A stretch of DNA of 64,000 nt, taken from the NCBI RefSeq assembly GCF_000317105.1, contig NC_019693.1, forward strand, positions 4,589,227 to 4,653,226, in the 5' to 3' direction. A program made the translations under genes and the position numbers. Position 1 is the stretch's first letter. Every line of letters begins with the position of its first letter. The notes beneath the pieces were generated by a model. The model did no database searches. It saw only the letters and a program-made list of their open reading frames with translations, and was not told the origin of the DNA. The DNA comes from Oscillatoria acuminata PCC 6304 (lineage in GTDB: Bacteria; Cyanobacteriota; Cyanobacteriia; Cyanobacteriales; Laspinemataceae). This document shows positions 1 to 8,787 of the stretch, in pieces.

Positions 1-2
1 CC

Positions 3-1835
3 CCGCAAGCGGAGGCGATTCCCCCAGGACCGATGCTGGATTTGTGCTTGCGATCGCGATCGCTCTATCCAGACTGGATTAGCAAAATAGAAGACCTCAG
101 CGGCGTTTCTACCGGCTATTGGCCCGGTGGGATCCTCGCCCCGGTTTATGAAACCACCTCACCGGGGACCCCTAAACCTCTGGATTCAGGATTTCCCGCG
201 ACTTGGGTTGACAAATGTCACCTGGATCTGTACCAACCGGGTTTAGGTGAGGCAGTCGTTGGCGGGTGGTGGTATCCCGAAGATGGACAAGTGGATAATC
301 GCGCCCTTGCCAATGCTTTATTAATTGCTGCGCGAGAATTAGGAATTGAGATTCGCGAGGGGGTGATCCTTGAAGGGATTATCCAGCGACAACAGCAGGC
401 AGTCGCCTTGCGGACAAACCAGGGAGAATTACACGCATCCCATTATGTCCTGGCAACGGGGGCCTGGAGTCATCAACTCCTGCCGATTCCGGTTCATCCC
501 AAAAAAGGGCAGATGCTTTCAGTGCAAGCCCCAGTGAGTTCCTCGGTGCAGCCGCCTCTAACGCGAGTATTATTTGGACCGGAAACTTACATCGTTCCGC
601 GACGGGATGGCCGGATTATCATCGGTGCCACCAGTGAGGATGTGGGGTTTACTCCGGGTAACACCCCGGCAGGAATCAAAATCTTGTTAGAACGGGCGAT
701 GCGACTCTATCCGGTCCTGGCGGATTATCCGATTAGTGAATGTTGGTGGGGATATCGACCCGCGACCCCGGATGAATGGCCGGTTCTGGGTCCAAGTGCG
801 ATCGCCAATTTAACCTTAGCCACGGGTCACTATCGCAACGGGATTTTACTGGCACCGATTACTGCTTCTCTGATTGCGGATTGGATTCTCCAGGAAAATA
901 CTGATCCCCTGTTGCCATACTTTAGTAGTCAGCGATTTTTTACCTCATCTCCTCAACCTAACCCATCTACCATGAGTAATTCTCTCACCTACGCCACCGC
1001 CAAACCTTCTGTTCCGTCTGCCGAATCTTTGTTAGAGGATTTAGATCAGCCTGTAACCATTGCGGGGCGATCGTTCCAGTCTCGGTTGATGACCGGGACT
1101 GGCAGATATCGGTCAATGGAGGAAATGCAGCAAAGTATTATCGCCAGTGGTTGTGAAATCGTGACAGTGGCGGTGCGTCGGGTCCAAACCAATGCACCGG
1201 GACATCAGGGATTAGCCGAGGCGATCGACTGGAATAAAATCTGGATGTTGCCGAATACTGCCGGATGTCAAACCGCTGAGGAAGCGATTCGCGTGGCCCG
1301 ATTGGGTCGAGAGATGGCGAAACTCCTGGGCCAAGAGGATAATAATTTTGTCAAATTAGAGGTGATTCCCGACCCGAAATATTTGTTACCGGACCCGATT
1401 GGGACGTTGCAAGCGGCAGAACAATTAGTCAAAGAAGGGTTTGCCGTGTTGCCTTATATTAATGCAGACCCGATGTTAGCCAAACGGTTAGAAGAGGTCG
1501 GCTGTGCTACAGTCATGCCCTTGGGGTCCCCGATTGGGTCCGGACAGGGAATTAGTACCGCTGCGAATATTGCGATTATTATTGAGAATGCTCAAGTGCC
1601 GGTGGTGGTGGATGCCGGGATTGGAGTGCCTTCCGAGGCAGCCCTAGCGATGGAGATGGGGGCAGATTTGGTCCTGATTAATAGCGCGATCGCCCTCGCC
1701 AAAAATCCCGCAGCAATGGCAAGGGCTATGGCCCAAGGGGTAGAAGCCGGACGTCTGGCCTATTTAGCAGGTCGTATTCCCATTAAATCTGCCGCTAGTG
1801 CTAGTTCTCCCCTCACTGGCACGATCGCCCCTTGA
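3..1835 (+). CDS. thiO/thiG: Bifunctional glycine oxidase ThiO / thiazole synthase ThiG (5' partial)
   Basis: The reading frame is open from the left edge of the window, so the true start and the ThiO FAD-binding GxGxxG region lie upstream. The visible ThiO part (to about residue 310 counted from the ATG at 33) has the C-terminal DAO-fold motif around [15 protein letters not shown] short linker leads to a complete ThiG domain (about residues 325-600), with the LMTGTGRY start, the Schiff-base lysine in [15 protein letters not shown] (near visible residue 441) and the phosphate-binding loop [14 protein letters not shown]. ThiO oxidises glycine to dehydroglycine, and ThiG joins it with deoxyxylulose 5-phosphate and ThiS thiocarboxylate to form the thiazole of thiamine. 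The fusion is a known cyanobacterial arrangement. The protein should be cytosolic. Any TPP riboswitch would lie outside the window. Confidence 0.95.
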   Translation, partial: PQAEAIPPGPMLDLCLRSRSLYPDWISKIEDLSGVSTGYWPGGILAPVYETTSPGTPKPLDSGFPATWVDKCHLDLYQPGLGEAVVGGWWYPEDGQVDNRALANALLIAARELGIEIREGVILEGIIQRQQQAVALRTNQGELHASHYVLATGAWSHQLLPIPVHPKKGQMLSVQAPVSSSVQPPLTRVLFGPETYIVPRRDGRIIIGATSEDVGFTPGNTPAGIKILLERAMRLYPVLADYPISECWWGYRPATPDEWPVLGPSAIANLTLATGHYRNGILLAPITASLIADWILQENTDPLLPYFSSQRFFTSSPQPNPSTMSNSLTYATAKPSVPSAESLLEDLDQPVTIAGRSFQSRLMTGTGRYRSMEEMQQSIIASGCEIVTVAVRRVQTNAPGHQGLAEAIDWNKIWMLPNTAGCQTAEEAIRVARLGREMAKLLGQEDNNFVKLEVIPDPKYLLPDPIGTLQAAEQLVKEGFAVLPYINADPMLAKRLEEVGCATVMPLGSPIGSGQGISTAANIAIIIENAQVPVVVDAGIGVPSEAALAMEMGADLVLINSAIALAKNPAAMARAMAQGVEAGRLAYLAGRIPIKSAASASSPLTGTIAP

Positions 1836-1885
1836 TAGATAGAATTTCCCACCCTCTATCTGTACTGTTCCCCCAGACATAGCAA

Positions 1886-1942
1886 TCGGGTTTCTAGACC
1901 TTTCTGGGTTGCAAAACCAGCAGAAATTTTGTCAAGAAACCC
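1886..1942. repeat. Degenerate 'GGGTTTCTAGACC' intergenic repeat
   Basis: CGGGTTTCTAGACC is followed by TGGGTTGCAAAACCAG and ends in GTCAAGAAACCCC, so the ends are roughly inverted (GGGTTTCT versus AGAAACCC). Similar wording recurs at 21160-21235. It resembles an intergenic repeat common in filamentous cyanobacteria; that link is from memory. Confidence 0.3.
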
Positions 1943-2272
1943 CATTGTCTTCTTCCTCTTGTACAGAGGTCCTCGGGCATCAGTCCTGGAACTGGCGAAC
2001 AATGCCTCATTGAATGATTGCCGTAAAACTAGTAAATCGCTATCAGCTTTAGGCATCTTGTCAAAATAAGTTGCATAAGTTTTATCTAGAATTTTTCCTC
2101 GGCAATGCTTCTGGGAAAAAACTTATACACCTTGCCGTTATTTTGTCAATAGTGTGTGAGAAAAATTTATACTCCGTATGAACTATGAGGCCGTTTCCCA
2201 CCCTCGATGGAACACTAAGGGAACTCCAAAACGTTCGTTCGTAGTGATGGATCAACGGAGTAGCCCCGTGAA

Positions 2273-2323
2273 TGTAGGGGCGCAATGCGCAGGCCCCTGG
2301 GGCCTGCGCATTGCGCCCCTACA
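2273..2323. repeat. 51-nt near-perfect palindrome (TGTAGGGGCG hairpin family)
   Basis: Two 25-nt arms (2273-2297 and 2299-2323) are exact reverse complements around a single central base, starting TGTAGGGGCGCAATGCGC. The same outer sequence TTGTAGGGGCG...CGCCCCTACAA recurs at 9111-9166, 10900-11013 and 25442-25497. It is therefore a dispersed family in this genome, always outside genes. Confidence 0.85.
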
Positions 2324-2340
2324 CATACCTTCCTTGAACA

Positions 2341-2418
2341 TCTCCCCCATCTCGATTGGCGGTCTCCCCCATCTCGATTGGCGGTCTCCCCCATCTCGAT
2401 TGGCGGTCTCCCCCATCT
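2341..2418. repeat. 22-bp tandem repeat, about 3.5 copies
   Basis: Units TCTCCCCCATCTCGATTGGC plus GG start at 2341, 2363 and 2385, and a partial unit starts at 2407. The copies are identical. The CTCCCCCATCT core resembles the C-rich microsatellite in the TPR gene at 3724-3760. There are no spacers, so this is not a CRISPR. Confidence 0.9.
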
Positions 2419-2526
2419 CCCCGTTGCAAGATTTGGTCATCGATAAAATTGATGATCCCGGGATCAATCTTTCCCGGCATCTGATAGAGTAAAACTAAGT
2501 AGGTAGAAAGACTGAGGTTTTAACAA

Positions 2527-2706
2527 ATGCCCTATAGTGAAGATGAAGGCGGATTGCTCAATAATTTTGCAAAAGAGCCAAAAATGTACACCGCCACCCC
2601 TCCAACGACCACGGAAAAACGTAACTACGCGGTCCAGGCGGTTTTGGGCCTTTTATTAGTCAGCGGTTTATTGGTATTAGCTGCCTCGATTTCTAACGTC
2701 AGCTAA
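2527..2706 (+). CDS. psb34: Photosystem II assembly protein Psb34 (ssl1498 family)
   Basis: A 59-residue protein beginning MPYSEDEGGLLNNFAKEPKM. It has a polar N-terminal half (about residues 1-33) and one predicted transmembrane helix (about 35-55). The N-terminal EGG.LNNFA.EPK.Y signature and single C-terminal helix match the small cyanobacterial protein of the Synechocystis ssl1498 type. That protein was renamed Psb34 after being found bound to a photosystem II assembly intermediate, where it is thought to act near CP47 like a high-light-inducible-type protein. It should sit in the thylakoid membrane. It is followed by a terminator-like hairpin at 2748-2780. The length is normal for the family. 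Confidence 0.85.
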   Translation: MPYSEDEGGLLNNFAKEPKMYTATPPTTTEKRNYAVQAVLGLLLVSGLLVLAASISNVS

Positions 2707-2733
2707 TTGAAACAGCCTTTTTAAACCTCTTTT

Positions 2734-3804
2734 ATGAATTGGGGGAGACGACTGGAGTTGTTACTCCAGTCGTTTCTTCTGGGAATTTGTCCGGACGATC
2801 GCCCAGGTGTTATCCCTCCTGAAGTTTTGAGGAACTCCTGGAAAGAGTATCTGTTCACGCCAACTTTGCCGATGGAGTTAAGTGTTCAGTGTCCCTTCGG
2901 CAGAGTTTGCATCCTTATTCCCTGCACTCGTGATCCTGATACGATGATCGTAACGGATATTCTTCCCCTAACAGTTTTGGACGTTAATCGGCAAACCTAC
3001 AAGCAGCTTAAATTGGCGCTGAGTCTGAATTTACGCCGTCAAATCTTTGTGGCGGTCTGTGATGACTTGCCCCTGCGAAACCGCTTGGCAAAAGGTTTAG
3101 CTGCGGATTTGAAAGCAGATTCAGGACGCGGGGAATCCCAGGAGAATGGAGGCGGGAAAACTCGCCAATCGGAATATCCTCGATTGGTCAGTTTGGAGTT
3201 AAATCTTCAGGACCCCAATCCAGTCGCCCAAATTGAGGCATGGATCTCTCGTCATCCTCTGCCGGATCAGCGATCGCCTTTGCCGGTGTTTCAGGTCCTA
3301 GGATTAGAAAAATTAACCAAGGCGAGTCCAGCAGTGCAATGGTCCTTTTTGGCAGACTTAGATGCCAGTGAGGGCCGGTTGAGTGATCCAGGCGATCGCC
3401 TATTTTCTTGTAGTATTTTACTCTGGGTCTCCCGTCCTTGGGGTCGAACCATTGCCCAATCTGCACCCCAATTTTGGCACTGTCGCACGGGACTGTTTGA
3501 GTTTGAAGGCGAACCCACCCCCGTCGCCCCTTCCCCAGAGTACAGTCAAACCACCCTTGAAGCATCCTCAGTCATCCCCCGGTTACCCCAGGAAAATACC
3601 CCACCGCGACAATTACTCCCATTAGAACAATCTCGCCTAGAAACAGAAAGCGACTACCTCCCCCTCAAAACCCCCACCCCCCTACTCACCGCCCCAATCT
3701 CCCCCATCTCCCTCTATCCCCCCATCCCCCCCATCTCCCCCATCCCCCCCATCCCCCCCCAAACCTCCAGCAAAGCTGGTGGAATTAGTCTGGGCCACTG
3801 TTAA
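2734..3804 (+). CDS. N-terminal part of a split cyanobacterial TPR protein
   Basis: The protein starts MNWGRRLELLLQSFLLGICP, and no named N-terminal domain was recognised. About residues 1-260 look globular. Residues about 265-345 are a Pro/Ser/Ile-rich low-complexity linker ending in repeats of I-P-P. The reading frame then runs into SSKAGGISLGHC and stops. In the next frame the sequence continues as PKPPAKLVELVWATV, directly joined to a long TPR domain (next entry). One extra C in the poly-C run at 3753-3760 therefore accounts for the break. If corrected, 2734-5152 encodes one protein of about 806 residues. It could be a sequencing or assembly error, a phase-variable locus, or a genuine mutation. 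The gene lies 27 bases downstream of psb34. Confidence 0.7.
   Translation: MNWGRRLELLLQSFLLGICPDDRPGVIPPEVLRNSWKEYLFTPTLPMELSVQCPFGRVCILIPCTRDPDTMIVTDILPLTVLDVNRQTYKQLKLALSLNLRRQIFVAVCDDLPLRNRLAKGLAADLKADSGRGESQENGGGKTRQSEYPRLVSLELNLQDPNPVAQIEAWISRHPLPDQRSPLPVFQVLGLEKLTKASPAVQWSFLADLDASEGRLSDPGDRLFSCSILLWVSRPWGRTIAQSAPQFWHCRTGLFEFEGEPTPVAPSPEYSQTTLEASSVIPRLPQENTPPRQLLPLEQSRLETESDYLPLKTPTPLLTAPISPISLYPPIPPISPIPPIPPQTSSKAGGISLGHC
2748..2780 (+). terminator. Terminator-like hairpin inside the 5' end of the next gene
   Basis: A perfect 10-bp stem (ACGACTGGAG / CTCCAGTCGT) with a 6-nt loop is followed by TTCTTCT. It lies 42 bases after the psb34 stop and looks like its intrinsic terminator, yet it overlaps codons 5-16 of the TPR gene starting at 2734. 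It could terminate psb34 transcripts, attenuate the downstream gene, or do both. Confidence 0.55.
3724..3760 (+). repeat. ATCCCCCCC microsatellite with one extra C
   Basis: Nine-base units ATCCCCCCC encode Ile-Pro-Pro. The C runs after successive AT steps are 7, 5 (after ATCT), 7 and finally 8 bases (3753-3760). The last run breaks the nine-base period by one, exactly where the reading frame shifts from the N-terminal to the TPR-encoding frame. Confidence 0.85.
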
Positions 3805-5152
3805 TGCACGAATCAGCGCCGAGGTCAAGGCAGAAGTAGTACCTTCTGCGGCCAATACCATCCCCCTGAAACTGTTGGAACAGGTGGAACAACTGCACCA
3901 TAGCGGGACCTCGCGGGGGGAATTGGCCGATGCTTATTTAAAATTGGGTTCGTTTTATCGGGATGGATTATCCAAGGGGAATGGTGGGAGTCAAAATGGG
4001 GCGACAGTCGCCCCGGAGTTGTTGCCGCAATATCTGACTTTAGCGATTTTGGCGTATGAAGAGGCGATCGCCTTGATGGAGAAGGATGCGCCGGAGTGGG
4101 GAGATCTAGCGAATGATCTGGGAAATTGTCACTGGATGCGATCGCGCTATCAATTGCAACCACAGGAGAAACTACCGGACTTGTTCAAGGCAGTGGAACT
4201 CTATCACCAGGGGTTGCAACATCTGGATGCCGAGGCCCAACCTGCTGTGTGGGCGCGGATTCAGAATAATTTAGGGGCAGTCTATAGCGAATTGGCCCGG
4301 TATCAAGACCGTCAGGAGAATTTAGACCGTTCTATCCGGGCTTACCAACAAGCCTTAAACTATCGCAAGGGGGAATCCGGTGGAGATCGGCGTCCTTATG
4401 CTGCAACTCAGAATAATTTAGGAACGGCCTATTGGAACTTGGCCCAACATCGAGATGCGGTGGAGAATTTAAAACAAGCAATTTCCGCCTATAGTGAAGC
4501 ATTGCGTCATCACTCCCGGTCGGAACAACCCCTGGAATATGGGATGATTCAAAATAATTTGGGGACAGCCTATTGGAATTTAGCCCAGTATGAACAACCC
4601 AAAGATTATCTGATGTTGGCGATCGCCGCCTATCAGATTGCTTTAATGTATCGAAAAAAACAGACAGTTCCGGCGGCTCATGCTGCGACTCAAAATAATT
4701 TAGGAACCGCCTATTGGCATTTGGCCAATCACTCGCAATCGGAACCGGAACTGCGGGCGGAATTTTTAACGGAGGCGATCGCCGCCTACGATGCAGCCAT
4801 TATTTTGGGAGAAACCCTCTGTCAGCAGGCCGGGGGTGAGTCTTCAAAAATACTAGCCTTTGATTTGATTGCCGCTCATACCAACTTGGGATTGGCTCAT
4901 TATCAACTGGTGACCCAAACCAACACCATCCCCGATGTCACCTGCCGCACTCAACATCTCCATGCTGCCCTGGATCATTATATCCAAGGGGCGAGCGCCA
5001 CTCAAGACCAACCGGAACGCCATCAAAATGCCTGGGCCTATATTATCCAAATTGTGCGTACCATTTATGGGGAATTTGGCATTGAGGGCCAAACTCAGGC
5101 ATTATCACGAGTCCCCGGTTCCCTGTTAAGCGAACTCATGCGCCGCCTGTAA
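3761..5152 (+). CDS. TPR domain, C-terminal part of the split protein
   Basis: The frame is open across the C tract and reads KPPAKLVELVWATVNA from 3761. The first available start inside it is a GTG at 3779, with no ribosome binding site, so independent translation is unlikely. It contains at least four TPR-like units with the repeated core QNNLGTAYWNLAQ (around 4260-4760), each followed by a helix of the type AI.AYQ.AL. TPRs form superhelical scaffolds for protein binding. The only function to infer is a cytosolic adaptor. It ends at 5152 and is followed by a 460-base spacer. Confidence 0.75.
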   Translation, partial: KPPAKLVELVWATVNARISAEVKAEVVPSAANTIPLKLLEQVEQLHHSGTSRGELADAYLKLGSFYRDGLSKGNGGSQNGATVAPELLPQYLTLAILAYEEAIALMEKDAPEWGDLANDLGNCHWMRSRYQLQPQEKLPDLFKAVELYHQGLQHLDAEAQPAVWARIQNNLGAVYSELARYQDRQENLDRSIRAYQQALNYRKGESGGDRRPYAATQNNLGTAYWNLAQHRDAVENLKQAISAYSEALRHHSRSEQPLEYGMIQNNLGTAYWNLAQYEQPKDYLMLAIAAYQIALMYRKKQTVPAAHAATQNNLGTAYWHLANHSQSEPELRAEFLTEAIAAYDAAIILGETLCQQAGGESSKILAFDLIAAHTNLGLAHYQLVTQTNTIPDVTCRTQHLHAALDHYIQGASATQDQPERHQNAWAYIIQIVRTIYGEFGIEGQTQALSRVPGSLLSELMRRL

Positions 5153-5612
5153 CCCAGTTTCGTCTATCTCTCTTTCCAGATTGACAATTGTCAATAGCTA
5201 ACCGATTCAACAGACTGGAGAGACCGGAACCGAGGGGATAGCTGTACAAGGAAAACCGAAGAGGTCATAATTCAAAAATTAAACAATAAAAGCCAAGAAT
5301 TGGCGAGATGACCCGTCGATATATTTGAAACCAGAACAGGTATAAACCCAAGTCGAAGGATGACCTAGAAGATTGCTATAATAATCACCAAAGAATAATG
5401 GGATTTTAATAAAGAAGAGGGGGTCAGAGCCAGCCAACGGGCTAACCCCTGCCAAAATCGGGTAAGCAATTGGGACGCGAGCAAATTCTAAGGGCAGCAT
5501 CAGGAGAAGGCTTAAAAACGTATCCGACTGCTAACGAAAGCAACGGCTAGAACAAAAAAGCGACCCAGGCAAACCGATTTGAAAAAACAGTAAACAAAAG
5601 CACTAGGAATTT
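5153..5612. other. Long spacer before the helicase gene
   Basis: No gene recognised. It holds a perfect 16-nt palindrome ATTGACAATTGTCAAT (5180-5195), a possible operator, and an A-rich stretch with a GCTATAATAATC -10-like element near 5374. A long untranslated leader for the helicase gene, or a small RNA, is possible but not shown. Confidence 0.4.
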
Positions 5613-5618
5613 TTGGGC

Positions 5619-8321
5619 GTGAACAGTACCCCTATCTTGAAAAAATTTGAGTCAAACAACCTGTTTCCCTTTGCGTTAGATCGATTTCAGCATGAGGCGA
5701 TCGCCGCCTTAGAAGCAGGCCGGTCCGTGGTGGTTTGTGCGCCCACGGGTTCCGGGAAAACCTTAATCGGAGAATACACCATCCACCGCGCCTTAAAACG
5801 GGGTGGACGAGTCTTTTACACCACCCCCCTCAAGGCCCTCTCTAACCAAAAACTGCGCGACTTTCGGCAACAGTTTGGGGAGGAAAATGTGGGACTACTC
5901 ACCGGGGATATCTCCATCAACCGGGATGCAGCAGTGTTGGTGATGACCACGGAAATTTTTAGAAATATGCTCTACGGTACCTCCATCGGGGCCGTGGGGA
6001 CCTCCTTGCATGGCGTGGAGGCGGTGGTTTTAGACGAATGCCACTACATGAACGATCGCCAACGGGGAACCGTCTGGGAAGAATCAATTATCTACTGTCC
6101 TCCAGAGATTCAGCTAGTGGCCCTCTCTGCCACCGTTGCCAATGCCGGACAGTTGACCGAATGGATCTCCGAAGTCCACGGTCCCACGGAGTTGATTTAC
6201 TCCGACTATCGACCCGTTCCCCTAGAATATTACTTTTGCAGCGCCAAGGGACTATTTCCCCTGCTGAGTAAAGACCAAACCAAGATTAACCAGCGCCTGA
6301 TTAAAACCCCAGGCAAAGGCAGAGGGTCAAGTCGAGACGAACCAGGGTTAATCGAGTTATTGACCCATTTGCACGAAAAAAATATGCTTCCGGCGATTTA
6401 CTTTATCTTCAGTCGTCGGCGATGTGATGATGCAGTGACCCAAGTTTCGGATCTGAGTCTCGTCAGTCCAAAAGAAGCGGCCCAACTGCACAAACGAGTC
6501 CATGAATTTTTAGCCAAAAATCCAGAAGCGGAACGCACGGGACAACTGCAACCCCTGCTGCGGGGAATTGCTGCCCATCATGCCGGAATTTTACCCGCTT
6601 GGAAAGGATTAGTCGAAGAACTGTTTCAGGCGGGGTTAATTAAAGTCGTCTTTGCTACGGAAACCCTGGCAGCGGGAATTAATATGCCGGCTAGAACGAC
6701 CGTGATTTCTAGTTTATCCAAGCGCACCGATGATGGACATCGACTCTTAAAAGCCTCAGAATTCCTGCAAATGTCCGGTCGTGCCGGTCGTCGGGGGATG
6801 GATGAACGGGGGTATGTGGTCACGGTTCAGACCCGGTTTGAAGGGGCAAAAGAAGCGTCTTACTTAGCCACCGTGGGACCGGACCCGTTAGTGAGTCAGT
6901 TTACTCCCACTTACGGGATGGTCTTAAATTTGCTGCAAACCCACACCTTAGAAGAAACCAAAGAACTGGTGGAATCGAGTTTTGGGCAGTATTTGGCAAC
7001 CTTGCACCTGCAACCGAAACTCCAAGATATTTCCAAACAAACCCAGGAATTGGCGAGTTTGAAACAGCAGTTACAAGGGGTGGATGAGGACCTGTGTAAG
7101 GGATATCAAAAATTACGCGATCGCATGAAGGTGGAAAAGCAACTGCTCAAAACCTTAGAGGAGCAAGCTTTAGAATCCACGCGGACGATCGCCGCTCAAG
7201 CCCTGCCAACGGCTGAACCGGGACAGTTGCTCAGTCTCAAAGGCCGTCATATTGTCACGAAAGAGCCCATTTTGGCGGTTTTGGTCGCCAAAGCACCGGG
7301 ACCGGGGAAATCGCCGATTTTGGTCTGTCTGAGTCAAAGCAATCGCTGGTATGTGGGGACCGGACTGGATGTGGTGGAATTGCATGAACCGCTTCCGAAG
7401 TGGAATCAATTTGAATCCCCGATACCTCCGGGGGAATTGGTGTTGAAACCGGGACAATCGCGCAAGGGGAATGAAGATACAGCAGCGATCGCCCAGTTGA
7501 TTCCCCTGGAAGTTCCCACCTTTTATGCGCCAGAAGTCGTGGAACAAGAGGGGCGAATTGCAGCCCTGCAAGCCCAACTCAAGGACCATCCCCTGAATCA
7601 ATATGGACATCCGGGTACTCTGGTTAAACATTTTAAACGCTATAAGAGGTTAGAAAGCGACCTATCTAAGGTTAAAAATAAGCTGGATAGCCATCTGACG
7701 GCGCACTGGGAAGAGTTTCTGGATTTGATTAATATTCTCCAACAGGTGGGATGTTTACGGCAGTTGGAAACCCAAACCGATGGGGATGAAGATGCGATCG
7801 AAAATCTGACCTTTGAGGTGACTTCCTTGGGGGAAAGCGCAGCGGCGATTCGGGGAGATAACGAGTTATGGTTGGGATTGGCTCTGATGTCTGGCTGTTT
7901 AGAATGGTTAGAACCCCATCAGTTTGCTTGTGCTTGTGCCGCCTTGGTGACAGAGGTTTCCCGTCCTGATAATTGGACGAATTATAATCTGTCCCGAGAG
8001 GTGGATGGGGCGTTGTCCCAACTGCAAGGAGAACGACGGAAACTGTTTCAACTGCAACACCGGCATCGGGTGACCCTGCCGATTTGGTTAGAACGGCAAT
8101 TAATTGCGATCGTCGAAGAGTGGGCCCTGGGAGTGGAATGGACCGAACTCTGTGCGAATACCAGTTTGGATGAGGGTGATATTGTGCGGATGTTGCGCCG
8201 GACTTTAGATTTCTTATCTCAGATTCCTTATGTTCCTCATATTTCTGAGGGGTTAAAGGTGAATGCTTATCGGGCGATTCAGTTGATTAATCGCTTCCCG
8301 GTGAATGAGACGGTGGATTAA
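5619..8321 (+). CDS. Ski2/Mtr4-type DEAD/DEAH-box RNA helicase with DSHCT domain
   Basis: About 900 residues. Motif I is CAPTGSGKT (about residues 40-48), motif II DECHYM (about 140), motif III SATV (about 172) and motif VI QMSGRAGRRG (about 387). The C-terminal 250 residues match the DSHCT domain of Ski2-like helicases. Relatives unwind RNA in decay or processing, and the cyanobacterial type is akin to the chloroplast helicase ISE2; that comparison is family knowledge. The protein should be cytosolic. GTG at 5619 is preferred because AGGA at 5605-5608 lies 10 bases upstream; a TTG at 5613 is also in frame but only 4 bases from AGGA. The gene stands alone and is convergent with the next pair. 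Confidence 0.88.
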   Translation: MNSTPILKKFESNNLFPFALDRFQHEAIAALEAGRSVVVCAPTGSGKTLIGEYTIHRALKRGGRVFYTTPLKALSNQKLRDFRQQFGEENVGLLTGDISINRDAAVLVMTTEIFRNMLYGTSIGAVGTSLHGVEAVVLDECHYMNDRQRGTVWEESIIYCPPEIQLVALSATVANAGQLTEWISEVHGPTELIYSDYRPVPLEYYFCSAKGLFPLLSKDQTKINQRLIKTPGKGRGSSRDEPGLIELLTHLHEKNMLPAIYFIFSRRRCDDAVTQVSDLSLVSPKEAAQLHKRVHEFLAKNPEAERTGQLQPLLRGIAAHHAGILPAWKGLVEELFQAGLIKVVFATETLAAGINMPARTTVISSLSKRTDDGHRLLKASEFLQMSGRAGRRGMDERGYVVTVQTRFEGAKEASYLATVGPDPLVSQFTPTYGMVLNLLQTHTLEETKELVESSFGQYLATLHLQPKLQDISKQTQELASLKQQLQGVDEDLCKGYQKLRDRMKVEKQLLKTLEEQALESTRTIAAQALPTAEPGQLLSLKGRHIVTKEPILAVLVAKAPGPGKSPILVCLSQSNRWYVGTGLDVVELHEPLPKWNQFESPIPPGELVLKPGQSRKGNEDTAAIAQLIPLEVPTFYAPEVVEQEGRIAALQAQLKDHPLNQYGHPGTLVKHFKRYKRLESDLSKVKNKLDSHLTAHWEEFLDLINILQQVGCLRQLETQTDGDEDAIENLTFEVTSLGESAAAIRGDNELWLGLALMSGCLEWLEPHQFACACAALVTEVSRPDNWTNYNLSREVDGALSQLQGERRKLFQLQHRHRVTLPIWLERQLIAIVEEWALGVEWTELCANTSLDEGDIVRMLRRTLDFLSQIPYVPHISEGLKVNAYRAIQLINRFPVNETVD

Positions 8322-8375
8322 GCCATTGGCGGGTGAGTAGTGCCTGTTTTAAGTGGGTTTAATCGCTTGAAGCAA

Positions 8376-8412
8376 TTGTAGGGTGGGCAGGTAGGCAGTG
8401 ACCACCCTACAA
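8376..8412. terminator. Hairpin between convergent genes
   Basis: An 11-bp perfect stem, TTGTAGGGTGG / CCACCCTACAA, with a 15-nt loop lies between the helicase stop (8321) and the toxin gene stop (8455). It is placed to act as a bidirectional terminator. It lacks a long T tract and resembles the other TGTAGGG repeats, so it may simply be a repeat. Confidence 0.4.
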
Positions 8413-8454
8413 GGCTAAATAATGGGGAGAGGGGATATAAATCGCCTCTGTGAA

Positions 8455-8787
8455 TTAGTACAATTCCAGGCAATCGAGCAAAGTGCTATCGATAAATTGT
8501 TGAATAATTTCGACTCCAGCCCGCAAGATTCGTTCAACAGTAGTGGTTGGTGCGTTGCCGCATCGCAACCAAATCACTTTCGGGGGTGCTCCATAAAGAC
8601 GACTTCGTTCCGCAAAATCTGCATCCTGTGTCACAATACAAAAGTTTTGAGCTTTCGCAAATTCCCAAATCTCGCTGTCATCGGCTTCCGTCAGCCCGTG
8701 AAGCTGAACATGACTAGACCCAGGCAAGACATCTGCCAGCCTAATCACCAGTTTCCGACTCAAGTTTTGGTCAAACAGCAGCTTCAC
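8455..8787 (-). CDS. DUF5615 PIN-like toxin
   Basis: 110 residues starting MKLLFDQNLSRKL. The early acidic residue in LLFDQNLS and the later TQDADFAE are typical of the Mut7-C/DUF5615 PIN-like fold, so metal-dependent RNase activity is expected. Its start overlaps the stop of the upstream DUF433 gene by four bases (8784-8787), indicating translational coupling in a two-gene toxin-antitoxin operon. Full length for the family. Function is inferred from family and context. Confidence 0.85.
   Translation of the reverse strand: MKLLFDQNLSRKLVIRLADVLPGSSHVQLHGLTEADDSEIWEFAKAQNFCIVTQDADFAERSRLYGAPPKVIWLRCGNAPTTTVERILRAGVEIIQQFIDSTLLDCLELY

Larger units (their letters stand above)
1836..2526. other. 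Repeat-rich spacer upstream of psb34
   Basis: No convincing gene. Short open frames here have no recognisable protein features. The spacer holds a degenerate repeat related to GAAACCCGGTTTCT-type intergenic repeats (1886-1942), a 51-nt palindrome (2273-2323), a 22-bp tandem repeat (2341-2418) and a 12-nt palindrome (GATCCCGGGATC at 2454-2465) about 60 bases before the psb34 start. The psb34 promoter must lie in the last part, but no clear -35/-10 pair was assigned. Confidence 0.6.

Noticed and set aside
1856-2056. 66-codon frame on the minus strand
   Set aside because: It contains the sequence of an intergenic repeat and has no protein-like features or ribosome binding site.
2341-2418. CRISPR-like repeat array
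   Set aside because: The 22-bp units are contiguous without spacers, only three full copies exist, and no cas genes are present.
5280-5600. Small RNA gene (6S, tmRNA or RNase P RNA) in the long spacer
   Set aside because: None of the conserved signatures I know for these RNAs is visible; the possibility of an unknown RNA remains but is unsupported.
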